From: Oxalobacteraceae bacterium UBA4003
GTDB taxonomy: Bacteria; Pseudomonadota; Gammaproteobacteria; Burkholderiales; Burkholderiaceae_D
Direction of reading: 5' to 3'
Length of the DNA: 64,000 nt
NCBI GenBank assembly: GCA_002384815.1
Contig: DGBN01000039.1
Span: forward strand, 23,811-87,810
The translations under genes were made by a program, and so were the position numbers. Shown here piece after piece: positions 19,843 to 28,324 of this stretch (position 1 is its first letter; every line of letters starts with the position of its first letter). The notes below the pieces were generated by a model. It did not search any database. It saw only the letters and a program-made list of their open reading frames with translations, and was not told where the DNA came from.

Positions 19843-20820
19843 ATGCTCGACTTTATCCTGCGCCGCCTTGGACAAAGTATCATCGTGCTGGCAGTGATGT
19901 CGCTGCTGGTTTTCGTCGGCGTATATGCGATCGGCAATCCGATCGACATGCTGATCAGTCCCGATGCCGACCAGCTTGAGCGTGTCCGCATCATCGCTGC
20001 CTTCGGACTCGACAAACCGCTGTGGCAGCAATACTTCATCTTCATCCAGCAGGCGTTGAGCGGCGATCTGGGCCGCTCGTTTTCATTCGGCACGCCGGCG
20101 CTGGCGCTGATACTTGAACGCCTGCCGGCGACACTGGAACTGGCGATAGGCGCGATCCTCATTGCCATTGTGTTCGGTATCCCGCTTGGTCTGTGGGCCG
20201 GCCTGCGTCCCCGCAGTTGGGCAGGGAAAAGCATCATGGCGATTTCCATCCTTGGTTTTTCGCTGCCGACTTTCTGGGTCGGCCTGATGCTGATCATGGT
20301 ATTTGCGGTGCAACTCGGCTGGCTGCCGTCAGGCGGACGCGGCGAAACCACGCTGTTGTTCGGCGTGCCGGTCAGCTTCCTGACGCTGGATGGGTTAAGG
20401 CATCTGCTGCTGCCGGCCTTCAATCTGGCACTGTTCAATATCGCACTGGTGATACGTCTGACACGCGCCGGTGCGCAGGAAGCGCTACTGCAGGATTACA
20501 TCAGGTTTGCGCGAGCCAAGGGTTTGCGCAACAGCCGCATCATAGGCGTGCATGTGCTGAAAAATATTTTGATTCCCATCGTCACCGTGATCGCGCTGCA
20601 GTTCGGCTCCATCATCGCGTTTGCCATCGTGACCGAATCGGTGTTTGCATGGCCGGGCATGGGCAAGCTGATCATCGATTCGATACGCGTGCTGGACAGG
20701 CCGGTGATTGTTGCCTATCTGATGCTGGTGGTCGCGCTGTTCATTCTGATCAACCTGATCGTCGATGTCGCGTATTCGCTGCTGGACCCGCGCGTACGCC
20801 TGACGGATGCAAGGAACTGA
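19843..20820 (+). CDS. ABC transporter permease, DppB type
   Basis: Inner-membrane permease (325 residues from the ATG at 19843, MLDFILRRLGQSIIVLAVMSLLVFVG). It has about six hydrophobic helices. The permease-ATPase coupling loop is LLQDYIRFARAKGLRNSRIIGVHVLKNILIPIVTVI (about 219-254). An in-frame start at 19798 exists but adds a non-family extension. Its stop TGA overlaps the start of the next permease. Confidence 0.9.
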   Translation: MLDFILRRLGQSIIVLAVMSLLVFVGVYAIGNPIDMLISPDADQLERVRIIAAFGLDKPLWQQYFIFIQQALSGDLGRSFSFGTPALALILERLPATLELAIGAILIAIVFGIPLGLWAGLRPRSWAGKSIMAISILGFSLPTFWVGLMLIMVFAVQLGWLPSGGRGETTLLFGVPVSFLTLDGLRHLLLPAFNLALFNIALVIRLTRAGAQEALLQDYIRFARAKGLRNSRIIGVHVLKNILIPIVTVIALQFGSIIAFAIVTESVFAWPGMGKLIIDSIRVLDRPVIVAYLMLVVALFILINLIVDVAYSLLDPRVRLTDARN

Positions 20821-21728
20821 TGATGGGTGCCGTCATTCAATCCGTCGCGATAGAAACACCGTTCCAGCGTTTTGCACGCAACTTTTTCGCCAGTAAAATC
20901 GCGGCAAGTGGATGCGTACTCTTGCTGCTGATCGTGCTGGCGGCAATTTTTGCGCCCGTTATCGCGCCGCAAAATCCGTACGACCTGACACAGATAGACA
21001 TCATGGATTCGCGTCTGGCACCCGGTGCGCAGAATCTTGATGGCAGCTTTACCTATCTGCTTGGCACCGATGAACAGGGGCGCGACATGCTGTCGGCGAT
21101 TCTGTATGGCGTACGGATTTCCATCATCGTCGGCGTCGCGAGTACCGCGATCGCCTTGCTGATCGGTCTGACGCTGGGTTTGTGTGCCGGCTACTTTGGG
21201 GGGCGCACGGAAAGTTTCATCATGCGTGTGGCAGATATCCAGCTGTCCTTTCCGCCGATACTGGTGGCGCTGATCCTGCTGGCGTTGATGGGGCCGGGCA
21301 TAGACAAGATCGTGATTGCACTGATTGCCGTGCAATGGGCATATTACGCACGCACTGCGCGCAGTGCTGCATTGGTCGAGCGAAAGAAGGAATACATGGA
21401 AGCTGCGCGCGGTCTCGGCCTGTCGCCGCTACGCATCGTGTTCCGCCACCTGCTGCCCAACTGTCTGCCGCCGCTGATCGTGATCGCCGCGCTGCAAGTT
21501 GCCTCGGCGATTTCGCTGGAAGCCACGCTGTCTTTTCTCGGTCTCGGTTTGCCGGTGACGGAACCCTCGCTGGGCTTGCTGATCGCCAACGGTTTCGATT
21601 ACATGATGTCCGGTAAATACTGGATCAGCGTGTTTCCCGGTATTGCCCTGTTGCTGACGGTGGTTTCCATCAACCTGGTGGCCGATCAATTGCGCGACGT
21701 GCTCAATCCACGTTTGCAGACACAATGA
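20820..21728 (+). CDS. ABC transporter permease, DppC type
   Basis: Second permease (302 residues), starting ATGATGGGT at 20820 within the preceding stop (TGATG overlap), so translation is probably coupled. It has a hydrophobic N-terminal anchor, then LLGTDEQGRDMLSAILYGVRISIIVGVAST (about 78-107), typical of DppC/OppC. The EAA loop is KKEYMEAARGLGLSPLRIVFRHLLPNCLPPLIV. The reading frame stays open far upstream across the first permease gene, but that part is out-of-frame noise. Confidence 0.9.
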   Translation: MMGAVIQSVAIETPFQRFARNFFASKIAASGCVLLLLIVLAAIFAPVIAPQNPYDLTQIDIMDSRLAPGAQNLDGSFTYLLGTDEQGRDMLSAILYGVRISIIVGVASTAIALLIGLTLGLCAGYFGGRTESFIMRVADIQLSFPPILVALILLALMGPGIDKIVIALIAVQWAYYARTARSAALVERKKEYMEAARGLGLSPLRIVFRHLLPNCLPPLIVIAALQVASAISLEATLSFLGLGLPVTEPSLGLLIANGFDYMMSGKYWISVFPGIALLLTVVSINLVADQLRDVLNPRLQTQ

Positions 21729-22726
21729 CGAACCTTCCTGCACTGACGGTACAAAACCTGCAGATGCATTTCACTGCGCGCGAAGGCGTGGTGAAAGCGG
21801 TGGAAGATGTGTCGTTTTCGGTCGCACCCGGACAGATACTCGGGCTGGTCGGCGAATCCGGTTCTGGCAAATCGATGACGGCGTATTCGATCATGGGTTT
21901 GATGGATGAAGGCGGAAACAATTCGGGAAAAATCGTAGCCGGGAAAATCCTACTGAAGGATCAAGACCTGCGGGGTCTGTCACCGGAAGCAATGCGCCGC
22001 ATACGCGGTAATCGTATTGCGATGATTTTCCAGGATCCGATGATGACGCTTAATCCGGTGTTGCGCATCGACACGCAAATGATGGAAGCGGTGCTGGCAC
22101 ATCAGGATGTCAGCAAGGCGACGGCACGCGCGATGGCGCGTGATGCGCTGCTGCGCGTCGGGATTGCCTCGCCGGATGAACGCTTGCTCGCTTATCCGCA
22201 CCAGTTTTCCGGCGGCATGCGGCAGCGCGTGGCGATCGCGATTGCCTTGCTGAACAAGCCGGACCTGATCATTTGCGATGAACCGACGACTGCGCTCGAT
22301 GTCACGATACAAGGTCAGATTCTGTATGAAATGCAAAAGTTGTGTCGCGAATCCGGTACAGCGCTGATCTGGATTACGCACGATCTTTCGGTGATTGCCG
22401 GGCTGGCCGATGCAGTGTGCGTGATGTATGCCGGCAAGATCGTCGAAAGCGGCAGCGTGCAAGAGGTGCTGGAACAGCCGCAACATCCTTATACGCATGG
22501 CCTGATCGCGTCGTCGCCTTCGCGCAATCTGCCGGGTCGGCCTTTGCGACAGATTCCCGGCATGACGCCTTCGTTATTGAATCTGCCATCCGGCTGCGCC
22601 TTTCGCACGCGTTGCGAGCGTGCGACTGCCGTCTGCGAAAACACACCGTCTTTATCCATCAATGGCGAACGTACCTTGCGTTGTTTCCATCCTATCAGTG
22701 CAGCGATGGGGCTTACTCATGAGTGA
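21725..22726 (+). CDS. ABC transporter ATP-binding protein, DppD type
   Basis: First ATPase (333 residues) of the importer. Walker A is GESGSGKS (about 38-45), signature [15 protein letters not shown] (about 162), Walker [19 protein letters not shown] (about 180). The C-terminal oligopeptide/dipeptide region [14 protein letters not shown] matches the extra Fe-S-like cysteine motif of the OppD/DppD group. Its ATG overlaps the stop of the upstream permease by 4 nt. Confidence 0.92.
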   Translation: MTNLPALTVQNLQMHFTAREGVVKAVEDVSFSVAPGQILGLVGESGSGKSMTAYSIMGLMDEGGNNSGKIVAGKILLKDQDLRGLSPEAMRRIRGNRIAMIFQDPMMTLNPVLRIDTQMMEAVLAHQDVSKATARAMARDALLRVGIASPDERLLAYPHQFSGGMRQRVAIAIALLNKPDLIICDEPTTALDVTIQGQILYEMQKLCRESGTALIWITHDLSVIAGLADAVCVMYAGKIVESGSVQEVLEQPQHPYTHGLIASSPSRNLPGRPLRQIPGMTPSLLNLPSGCAFRTRCERATAVCENTPSLSINGERTLRCFHPISAAMGLTHE

Positions 22727-23726
22727 ACAAATGCAGCCGCTGCTGGCGTTGTGCGATGTCAGCAAGCGTTTTTCCAAACCTCTGGATGTGGCGGCCCGGA
22801 TGGCGAATCTGTTCGGTGCCAGGAAATCCGCTGAAGTCGTGCACGCAGTCGATAACGTTACGTTGGCGATACATGCAGGAGAGGTGGTCGGCCTGGTCGG
22901 CGAATCCGGCTGCGGAAAATCAACATTGGGCCGCATGACCGTCGGCTTGCATGCGCTGTCGTCCGGCACGCGTTTGTGGAAAGGTGCAGACCTCGCAGCC
23001 TCCGGCGCGACAGACAGGCGGCAGCAGCAACTCGGCATGCAAATGATTTTTCAGGATCCGTATGCATCGCTGAATCCGCGCATGCGGATACAGGATGTGA
23101 TTGGTGAAGCGCCGGTGGCGCACTGTATGATTCCAGCCTCTGAGCAAACCGGATATGTCGCCCGGCTGTTGCAGACGGTAGGGCTGGATCCGGCATTGGC
23201 ACGCCGCTTTCCACACCAGTTTTCCGGCGGCCAGCGTGCGCGTATCGGCATTGCACGCGCGCTGGCCGTCAAGCCGGAGCTGCTGGTCTGCGATGAAGCG
23301 GTGGCGGCACTCGATGTATCGATACAGGCACAGGTGCTGAATCTGTTTATCAGGCTGCGCGATGAACTGAACCTGACCTATCTGTTCATCAGTCACGATC
23401 TCGGAGTGGTGCGTCATGTATCGGATCGTGTGCTCATCATGTATCTGGGGCGCATCGTCGAATCCTCGCCGACGGCAGAATTATTTGCGCGACCGAATCA
23501 TCCCTACACCGTTGCCTTGCTGTCGTCGGCACCGAAGCTGGAAGTGAAGAAGCTAGACTTCTATGCGGTCAAGGGAGAGATTCCATCGCCGCTGCATCCG
23601 CCATCCGGTTGCCATTTCCATCCGCGCTGTCCGCATGCGATGTCGCGTTGCAGCGTCGAGCAACCCTTGCTGAAGGAAGTTGCGCCGCAGCATTTTTCCG
23701 CCTGTCATTTGAACGACGCAGTGTAG
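22719..23726 (+). CDS. ABC transporter ATP-binding protein, DppF type
   Basis: Second ATPase (335 residues). The ATG at 22719 ([18 protein letters not shown]) overlaps the previous gene by 8 nt. Walker A GESGCGKST, signature FSGGQRARIGIARAL, Walker B LVCDEAVAALDVSIQAQ, where the usual DEPVSALD is DEAVAALD. The C-terminus has CHFHPRCPHAMSRC. Together with DppD it forms the heterodimeric motor. A longer in-frame ORF from 22620 is only read-through of the neighbour. Confidence 0.92.
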   Translation: MSEQMQPLLALCDVSKRFSKPLDVAARMANLFGARKSAEVVHAVDNVTLAIHAGEVVGLVGESGCGKSTLGRMTVGLHALSSGTRLWKGADLAASGATDRRQQQLGMQMIFQDPYASLNPRMRIQDVIGEAPVAHCMIPASEQTGYVARLLQTVGLDPALARRFPHQFSGGQRARIGIARALAVKPELLVCDEAVAALDVSIQAQVLNLFIRLRDELNLTYLFISHDLGVVRHVSDRVLIMYLGRIVESSPTAELFARPNHPYTVALLSSAPKLEVKKLDFYAVKGEIPSPLHPPSGCHFHPRCPHAMSRCSVEQPLLKEVAPQHFSACHLNDAV

Positions 23727-23736
23727 CGACGCTACG

Positions 23737-24960
23737 CTAGATAGTCGTTGTGTCCTTATTGATATGGCGGCGCATCAGCATTTCCAGCGGCCCTTGCGTA
23801 TATCGCGCCAGCCACCAGCGGCTGAACGCCAGTTGCAGCAGCATGATTGCAAATGCGATACCCAGCCATCCGGCAGGCGGCCATGTGGCGCCCAGGCCGA
23901 GACCGAAACCCTGTATCAGCAATGCGCATAGCAGCGACTGCATCAGATACAGCGTCAAGGCCATTTTCCCTGCCGGCGCGAAACAGTATTCCAGCCAGCG
24001 CCCGGTGTTTTGGCCGGCCAGCATGACCGTCGCAACATAGGCTGCGGCCAGGCAGGAGCCGCCTAGCGGCAGCCATGCGTAGAGCAGAAAGGCGTAAGCC
24101 GAAGGATGTAGCGGATCGATGGTTTCCGCCAATACCATTGTGGCCCATGCCAGATTAAAGGGAATGCCGATCGCAAAGCCCGTCCATTGCACCCGTCGCC
24201 AAAAAATCCGGTGCCGCCACGCTTGCGTCAGCCAGCCGCGCCGCACCGCCATCGCGCCGAGCAAAAACAGCACAGCGATGTGCGGCAGAATAAACAGCGA
24301 TTGCGTGGTCACCGACAGGTAATCGCCTATGCGCTGGACGGCTATGCTGAGCAGATTTCCTTGCGTATAAATGAGACGCCCGGCTTCGACGGCTGCTACA
24401 GTATTTTTCGCTTGCTCATACAGGCCGCCAGCCTTGATCATTTGCACACTCAATATGAAATTTGTCAGCAGCAACACAATAAAGACAATGCTCCAGACGC
24501 GCAGATTGCTGCGCACTTTTTGCAGGCGCGCAGCGGTCAGACCCGAGAGTACCCAGAAGCCGGCGATTGCATACACAGTGAGGATGTCGCCGAACCAGAT
24601 CAGCGTGCCGTGCACGACGCCGCAAGCCAGCAACCATTTCAGGCGACGCCGGTACAAGCGTTCGGCATCGCTCCAGCGGCCCAGCTTGCGTTTGAGCGAG
24701 CGCGTCAGCAGCACGAAACCCGCGCCGAACAGGAAGGCAAATATCGGATAGAACTTCTGTTCGGCGAAGAAGGCGACAAAGGCCACCGACAATACATCGA
24801 AGATAGAAGCAGTGACCGGCAGTACGCCGTAGCGCAAACTTTCGAAGCCCCAGATGAACGACCATACGTTCACCAGCAGAATGCCGAACACGGCAATGCC
24901 GCGCAGTGCATCGATGCGGACTGAACGTGAAGCTTGCGGGAAATTTTGCATGTCGCTCAT
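23737..24960 (-). CDS. DUF418 (YeiB-like) membrane protein
   Basis: A 407-residue integral membrane protein with about ten hydrophobic helices. The N-terminal motif RSVRIDALRGIAVFGILLVNVWSF (about 12-35) and the C-terminal DUF418 part (GRWLEYCFAPAGKMALTLYLMQSLLCALLIQGFGLGL) identify the family, which resembles acyltransferase-3 enzymes. The function is unknown. It lies downstream of the BrkB-like gene on the same strand but after a terminator. Confidence 0.85.
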   Translation of the reverse strand: MSDMQNFPQASRSVRIDALRGIAVFGILLVNVWSFIWGFESLRYGVLPVTASIFDVLSVAFVAFFAEQKFYPIFAFLFGAGFVLLTRSLKRKLGRWSDAERLYRRRLKWLLACGVVHGTLIWFGDILTVYAIAGFWVLSGLTAARLQKVRSNLRVWSIVFIVLLLTNFILSVQMIKAGGLYEQAKNTVAAVEAGRLIYTQGNLLSIAVQRIGDYLSVTTQSLFILPHIAVLFLLGAMAVRRGWLTQAWRHRIFWRRVQWTGFAIGIPFNLAWATMVLAETIDPLHPSAYAFLLYAWLPLGGSCLAAAYVATVMLAGQNTGRWLEYCFAPAGKMALTLYLMQSLLCALLIQGFGLGLGATWPPAGWLGIAFAIMLLQLAFSRWWLARYTQGPLEMLMRRHINKDTTTI

Positions 24961-25010
24961 CGTTACCTGTATGAATGCGGCACCGGCGAGTTTCTTGCCG
25001 GGAAATAAAA

Positions 25011-25036
25011 ACAGACCGCATTGCCTTGCGGTCTGT
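25011..25036 (-). terminator. Terminator of the BrkB-like gene
   Basis: A 10-bp stem ACAGACCGCA / TGCGGTCTGT with a 6-nt loop, followed on the minus strand by TTTTATTT. It sits 18 nt after the stop of the YihY/BrkB gene. Confidence 0.85.
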
Positions 25037-25053
25037 TGAAGGAGGCGGCAGTT

Positions 25054-25950
25054 TTATTCCGTGCTGGAAGCGTGCTGTGCCGGCGAGTTTTCTGCCGCCA
25101 TACGCGCCAGACGCCTTTGCGAAAACACCCAGGTAAATTCAGCGCCCAACAGAAAAATCTGCGCCGAATAATAAATCCATGCCAATAGAATAACCAGTGA
25201 ACCGGCCGCACCGAAACCGGATGCCATATCGGTTTTGCCCAGATACAGGCCGATCAGGAATTTTCCCATCGTGAACAGCAAGGCAGTCACCACCGCGCCG
25301 ACCCAGACATCGCGCCACGGTATGATCGCGCGCGGCATGAATTTGTAAATCAGCGCGAACAAGGAGGTAATGACGCCAAACGATACGGCCAGATTCAGTA
25401 TCTGCAGCACGATGTTCCAGGTGCCCAGTACGTCGCCCCACCATTTGCCGAGCGCGGCCAGTGCGGCGCTCAGGATCAGCGACACCAGCAGCATGAAGCC
25501 CAACCCCATGATCATGCCAAAGGACAGCAGGCGTTTGCGCAGCATTTTCCAGATGCCGCCCTTGGTTTCAGCCGGTACTTTCCATATGCGGTCCAGTGCG
25601 CTTTGCAATTCGCCAAACACCGCAGTCGCACCTATCATCAGCGTCAGGATGCCGAGCGTGGCGGCGATGATGCCCTGGCCAGGCTTGCTGACGGATTTCA
25701 GCAAGCCTTCCACTGCCGCGGCGCCAGTGTCGCCAACCATGTCGCGCAATTGCAGGATGATTTCGCCTTGCGCCGTGGTTTGTCCAAAGAAGAAACCGGC
25801 AATCGCAATCACGATAATCAACATAGGTGCCAGCGAGAAAATCGTGTAGTAGGCCAGCGCGGCACCCATGCTGGGGGCGAAATCGTTGACCCATGCCTGC
25901 ACGGCTTCCCTGGTCAGAGACCATGCCTGTTGTAGGTAGTTTTCTTTCAT
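25054..25950 (-). CDS. YihY/BrkB-family membrane protein
   Basis: An integral membrane protein (298 residues from the ATG at 25950, MKENYLQQAW). The family signature is DFAPSMGAALAYYTIFSLAPMLIIVIAIAGFFFG (about 23-56). It has six hydrophobic helices, and GKTDMASGFGAAGSLVILLAWIYYSAQIFLLGAEFTWVF near the end is also characteristic. Once called ribonuclease BN in error; the true role is not established. The in-frame extension to 26103 has no family similarity and overlaps the divergent gene. Confidence 0.88.
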   Translation of the reverse strand: MKENYLQQAWSLTREAVQAWVNDFAPSMGAALAYYTIFSLAPMLIIVIAIAGFFFGQTTAQGEIILQLRDMVGDTGAAAVEGLLKSVSKPGQGIIAATLGILTLMIGATAVFGELQSALDRIWKVPAETKGGIWKMLRKRLLSFGMIMGLGFMLLVSLILSAALAALGKWWGDVLGTWNIVLQILNLAVSFGVITSLFALIYKFMPRAIIPWRDVWVGAVVTALLFTMGKFLIGLYLGKTDMASGFGAAGSLVILLAWIYYSAQIFLLGAEFTWVFSQRRLARMAAENSPAQHASSTE

Positions 25951-26101
25951 TGCGATTTGCTTTCTGTCTGATGGACTGCAGCGCGAATGATGCGGCATCT
26001 GTGCAGATTGTACCGATAGTGCGTGCGTTTTCAATGATTGCCGGGTCGATGCTGCACGGCCTGCTATGCTGGCGGCACGTTTGCGTTTTATGTAGAAGCC
26101 C

Positions 26102-26428
26102 ATGTCGCGTCGCCATCATCACCATGTCTACGTCGTCGAGTTGTCATCCGATGTACTGTACGAACTGCGTTTCAGGAAAGCCAATCCCGATTACATTCCC
26201 GGCAAGCCGTGCGTGTACGTCGGCATGACCGGACTCGATCCGGATCTGCGTTTCGACAAGCACAAGGCTGGTATCCAGAGCAATAAGTATGTGGAGAAAT
26301 TCGGCCTGCACCTGCTGCCGAAGTTGTATGCAGTGTACAACCCGATGCCCTATCAGGCAGCCTGCGAGATGGAAGTCGAGCTCGGCATAGGCTTGCGTGA
26401 AGCGGGATATGGGGTGTGGCAGGCTTGA
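26102..26428 (+). CDS. Small GIY-YIG-like protein
   Basis: A 108-residue protein. VYVVELSS (about 9) and PCVYVGMTGLDPDLRFDKHKAG (about 36-57) resemble the GIY...YIG and RxxxHxxG motifs of the GIY-YIG nuclease fold, and EMEVELGIGLREAGYGVW could supply the glutamate of that fold. It has no other domain. Whether it cuts DNA is unknown. It is divergent from the BrkB-like gene with a leader of about 150 nt. Confidence 0.65.
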   Translation: MSRRHHHHVYVVELSSDVLYELRFRKANPDYIPGKPCVYVGMTGLDPDLRFDKHKAGIQSNKYVEKFGLHLLPKLYAVYNPMPYQAACEMEVELGIGLREAGYGVWQA

Positions 26429-26791
26429 GTGCGCATTGAGCGATGTTGTCCAGGGCGTCGGAGGATTAAAATACCTCTCTTTCTTGTGGCGGCAACGTGT
26501 TTATGCGAGCCGGCATTCGGTGGCATGCAATGTGCATTCAGGAAATTTCGCCGGAATATGCAGAAGCACGTTCGATAGCGGAACTTTATTAACAATATGC
26601 AATCCCATTGGCTAGCCAGGCGCATCCAATAGAACCAGAAAGACGTTTCGCGTCGGGATGACGCTATTCCCCGAAAAATCATGTTCACCCCGGATGGCAT
26701 TGTGACGCCGGTCATTTCAGCAACCGTTTTCGTCTCTCCGGCGAAATCGGTTCGGTATTTGTAGCTGTCAGGTTTGTATAGGTTGGAAAAT
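26429..26791. other. Intergenic region before opgG
   Basis: About 360 bp with no supportable gene, presumably holding the opgGH promoter and leader. It contains an imperfect inverted repeat, AACCGTTTTCG (26722-26732) against CGAAATCGGTT (26742-26752), with one mismatch and a 9-nt spacer, ending 39 nt before the opgG ATG. Confidence 0.55.
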
Positions 26792-28324
26792 ATGTTGCAA
26801 AATTTTTTTATATTCACACGGGCCCGGTCGGGTATTTTGTTGCTGGCCCTTTCTTTCATTCACTGTGCGCCTGCGCTGGCCTTCGATTTCAACGATGTCG
26901 CAAAGAAGGCCAAACAACTTGCGGCAAGCTCTTACAAGGAGCCGCAAAAGAATATCTCCAAAGGCCTGGAGAAGCTGGACTACGATCAATATCGCGACAT
27001 CCGTTATAAGCAGGATAGCGCTTACTGGCGTAGCGCAAAATTACCGTTCGAGCTGACTTTCTTTCACCAGGGACGGCAATTTGAAAGCGCAGTCAAGATC
27101 AACGAAATTACCGGTAAGCGTGCGCGCCCGATTCCTTTCGATGCGCGCGCTTTCGATTACGGTGCAAATAAACTAAGCGCGCAGGATTTGAAGCACGCGG
27201 GTTTTGCCGGTTTCCGCGTGCATTACGCGCTCAACAAGCCGAACTACAAGGATGAGCTGGTGGTTTTTCTCGGCGCCAGTTATCTGCGCGCAGTGGGCAA
27301 GGAGCAGATCTACGGCTTATCTGCGCGCGGATTGGCGGTTGATACGGCACTGAGTTCGGGTGAGGAGTTTCCTCGTTTTGTGGAATTCTGGATTGTGCGA
27401 CCTGCAGCCAACAGCAAACAACTGACGATTTATGCCCTGCTGGATTCTCCCCGTGTCTCCGGCGCTTATCGTTTTATCGTCAAGCCCGGCGAGCAAACGA
27501 TTACCGAAGTCAAATCGCAGCTGTACCTGCGTGAGAACGTCACCAAGCTCGGCATCGCGCCTTTGACCAGCATGTATTTCTTCGGTGAAAACCAGCGTGC
27601 GGCAGTGGAAGATTATCGCCCTGAAGTACACGACTCCGACGGCTTGTCGATTCAATCCGGTACCGGCGAATGGATCTGGCGGCCGCTGGTCAATCCCAAA
27701 CGTTTGCTGGTGACGTCCTATGCCTTGAGTAATCCGAGTGGATTCGGTTTGATGCAACGCGATGAAAAACAGGCCAACTATGAAGACCTGGAGGCGCGTT
27801 ACGAAGCGCGTCCAAGCGTCTGGGTGGAGCCGGTGGGAAAATGGGGAGCCGGCCGCGTGGAGCTGGTGCAGATACCGACACCCAACGAATTCAATGACAA
27901 CATCGTTTCCTACTGGGTGCCGGACCAGTTGCCCAAACCGGGCGTGCCTATCAATTTCGATTATCAATTGTCATGGCTCAAGGGCGCACAAAAAGTGCCG
28001 CCCCTGTCATGGGTGACGCAGACCAGGCGCGGGCATGGTTATCTGCGCAAGCCGGATGACAGCATTGCCCTGTTCGTCGATTTTGAAGGGCCCATATTCA
28101 AGAAGCTGCCGAAGGACACAAAGATTGGCGTGCGCGTTTCGGCCGATAGCAACGGTGAAATTCTGGAGTCGCATGTAGTACAAAATCCGGCTACCGGCGG
28201 CTGGCGCGCAGCGTTGCGGATCAGGCGCGTGGATGACAAGAAGCCGGTTGAATTGCGCGGCTTTCTGCAAACCGTCAACACAACTCTATCGGAAACGTGG
28301 AGTTACATCTTGCCGGCAGATTGA
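26792..28324 (+). CDS. opgG: Periplasmic glucan biosynthesis protein OpgG (MdoG)
   Basis: A periplasmic protein needed to make osmoregulated periplasmic glucans, acting with OpgH on the beta-1,2-glucan chain (family knowledge). It has 510 residues, close to E. coli OpgG (511). A signal peptide runs to about [18 protein letters not shown]. Characteristic segments are [53 protein letters not shown] and [17 protein letters not shown]. The ATG at 26792 is used because TTGGA lies upstream; a TTG at 26774 is in frame but less likely. The stop overlaps the opgH start. Confidence 0.94.
   Translation: MLQNFFIFTRARSGILLLALSFIHCAPALAFDFNDVAKKAKQLAASSYKEPQKNISKGLEKLDYDQYRDIRYKQDSAYWRSAKLPFELTFFHQGRQFESAVKINEITGKRARPIPFDARAFDYGANKLSAQDLKHAGFAGFRVHYALNKPNYKDELVVFLGASYLRAVGKEQIYGLSARGLAVDTALSSGEEFPRFVEFWIVRPAANSKQLTIYALLDSPRVSGAYRFIVKPGEQTITEVKSQLYLRENVTKLGIAPLTSMYFFGENQRAAVEDYRPEVHDSDGLSIQSGTGEWIWRPLVNPKRLLVTSYALSNPSGFGLMQRDEKQANYEDLEARYEARPSVWVEPVGKWGAGRVELVQIPTPNEFNDNIVSYWVPDQLPKPGVPINFDYQLSWLKGAQKVPPLSWVTQTRRGHGYLRKPDDSIALFVDFEGPIFKKLPKDTKIGVRVSADSNGEILESHVVQNPATGGWRAALRIRRVDDKKPVELRGFLQTVNTTLSETWSYILPAD

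Noticed and set aside
20193..21728. 511-aa ORF spanning both permease genes
   Set aside because: Its first half is an out-of-frame reading of the DppB permease; only the part from 20820 has family similarity.
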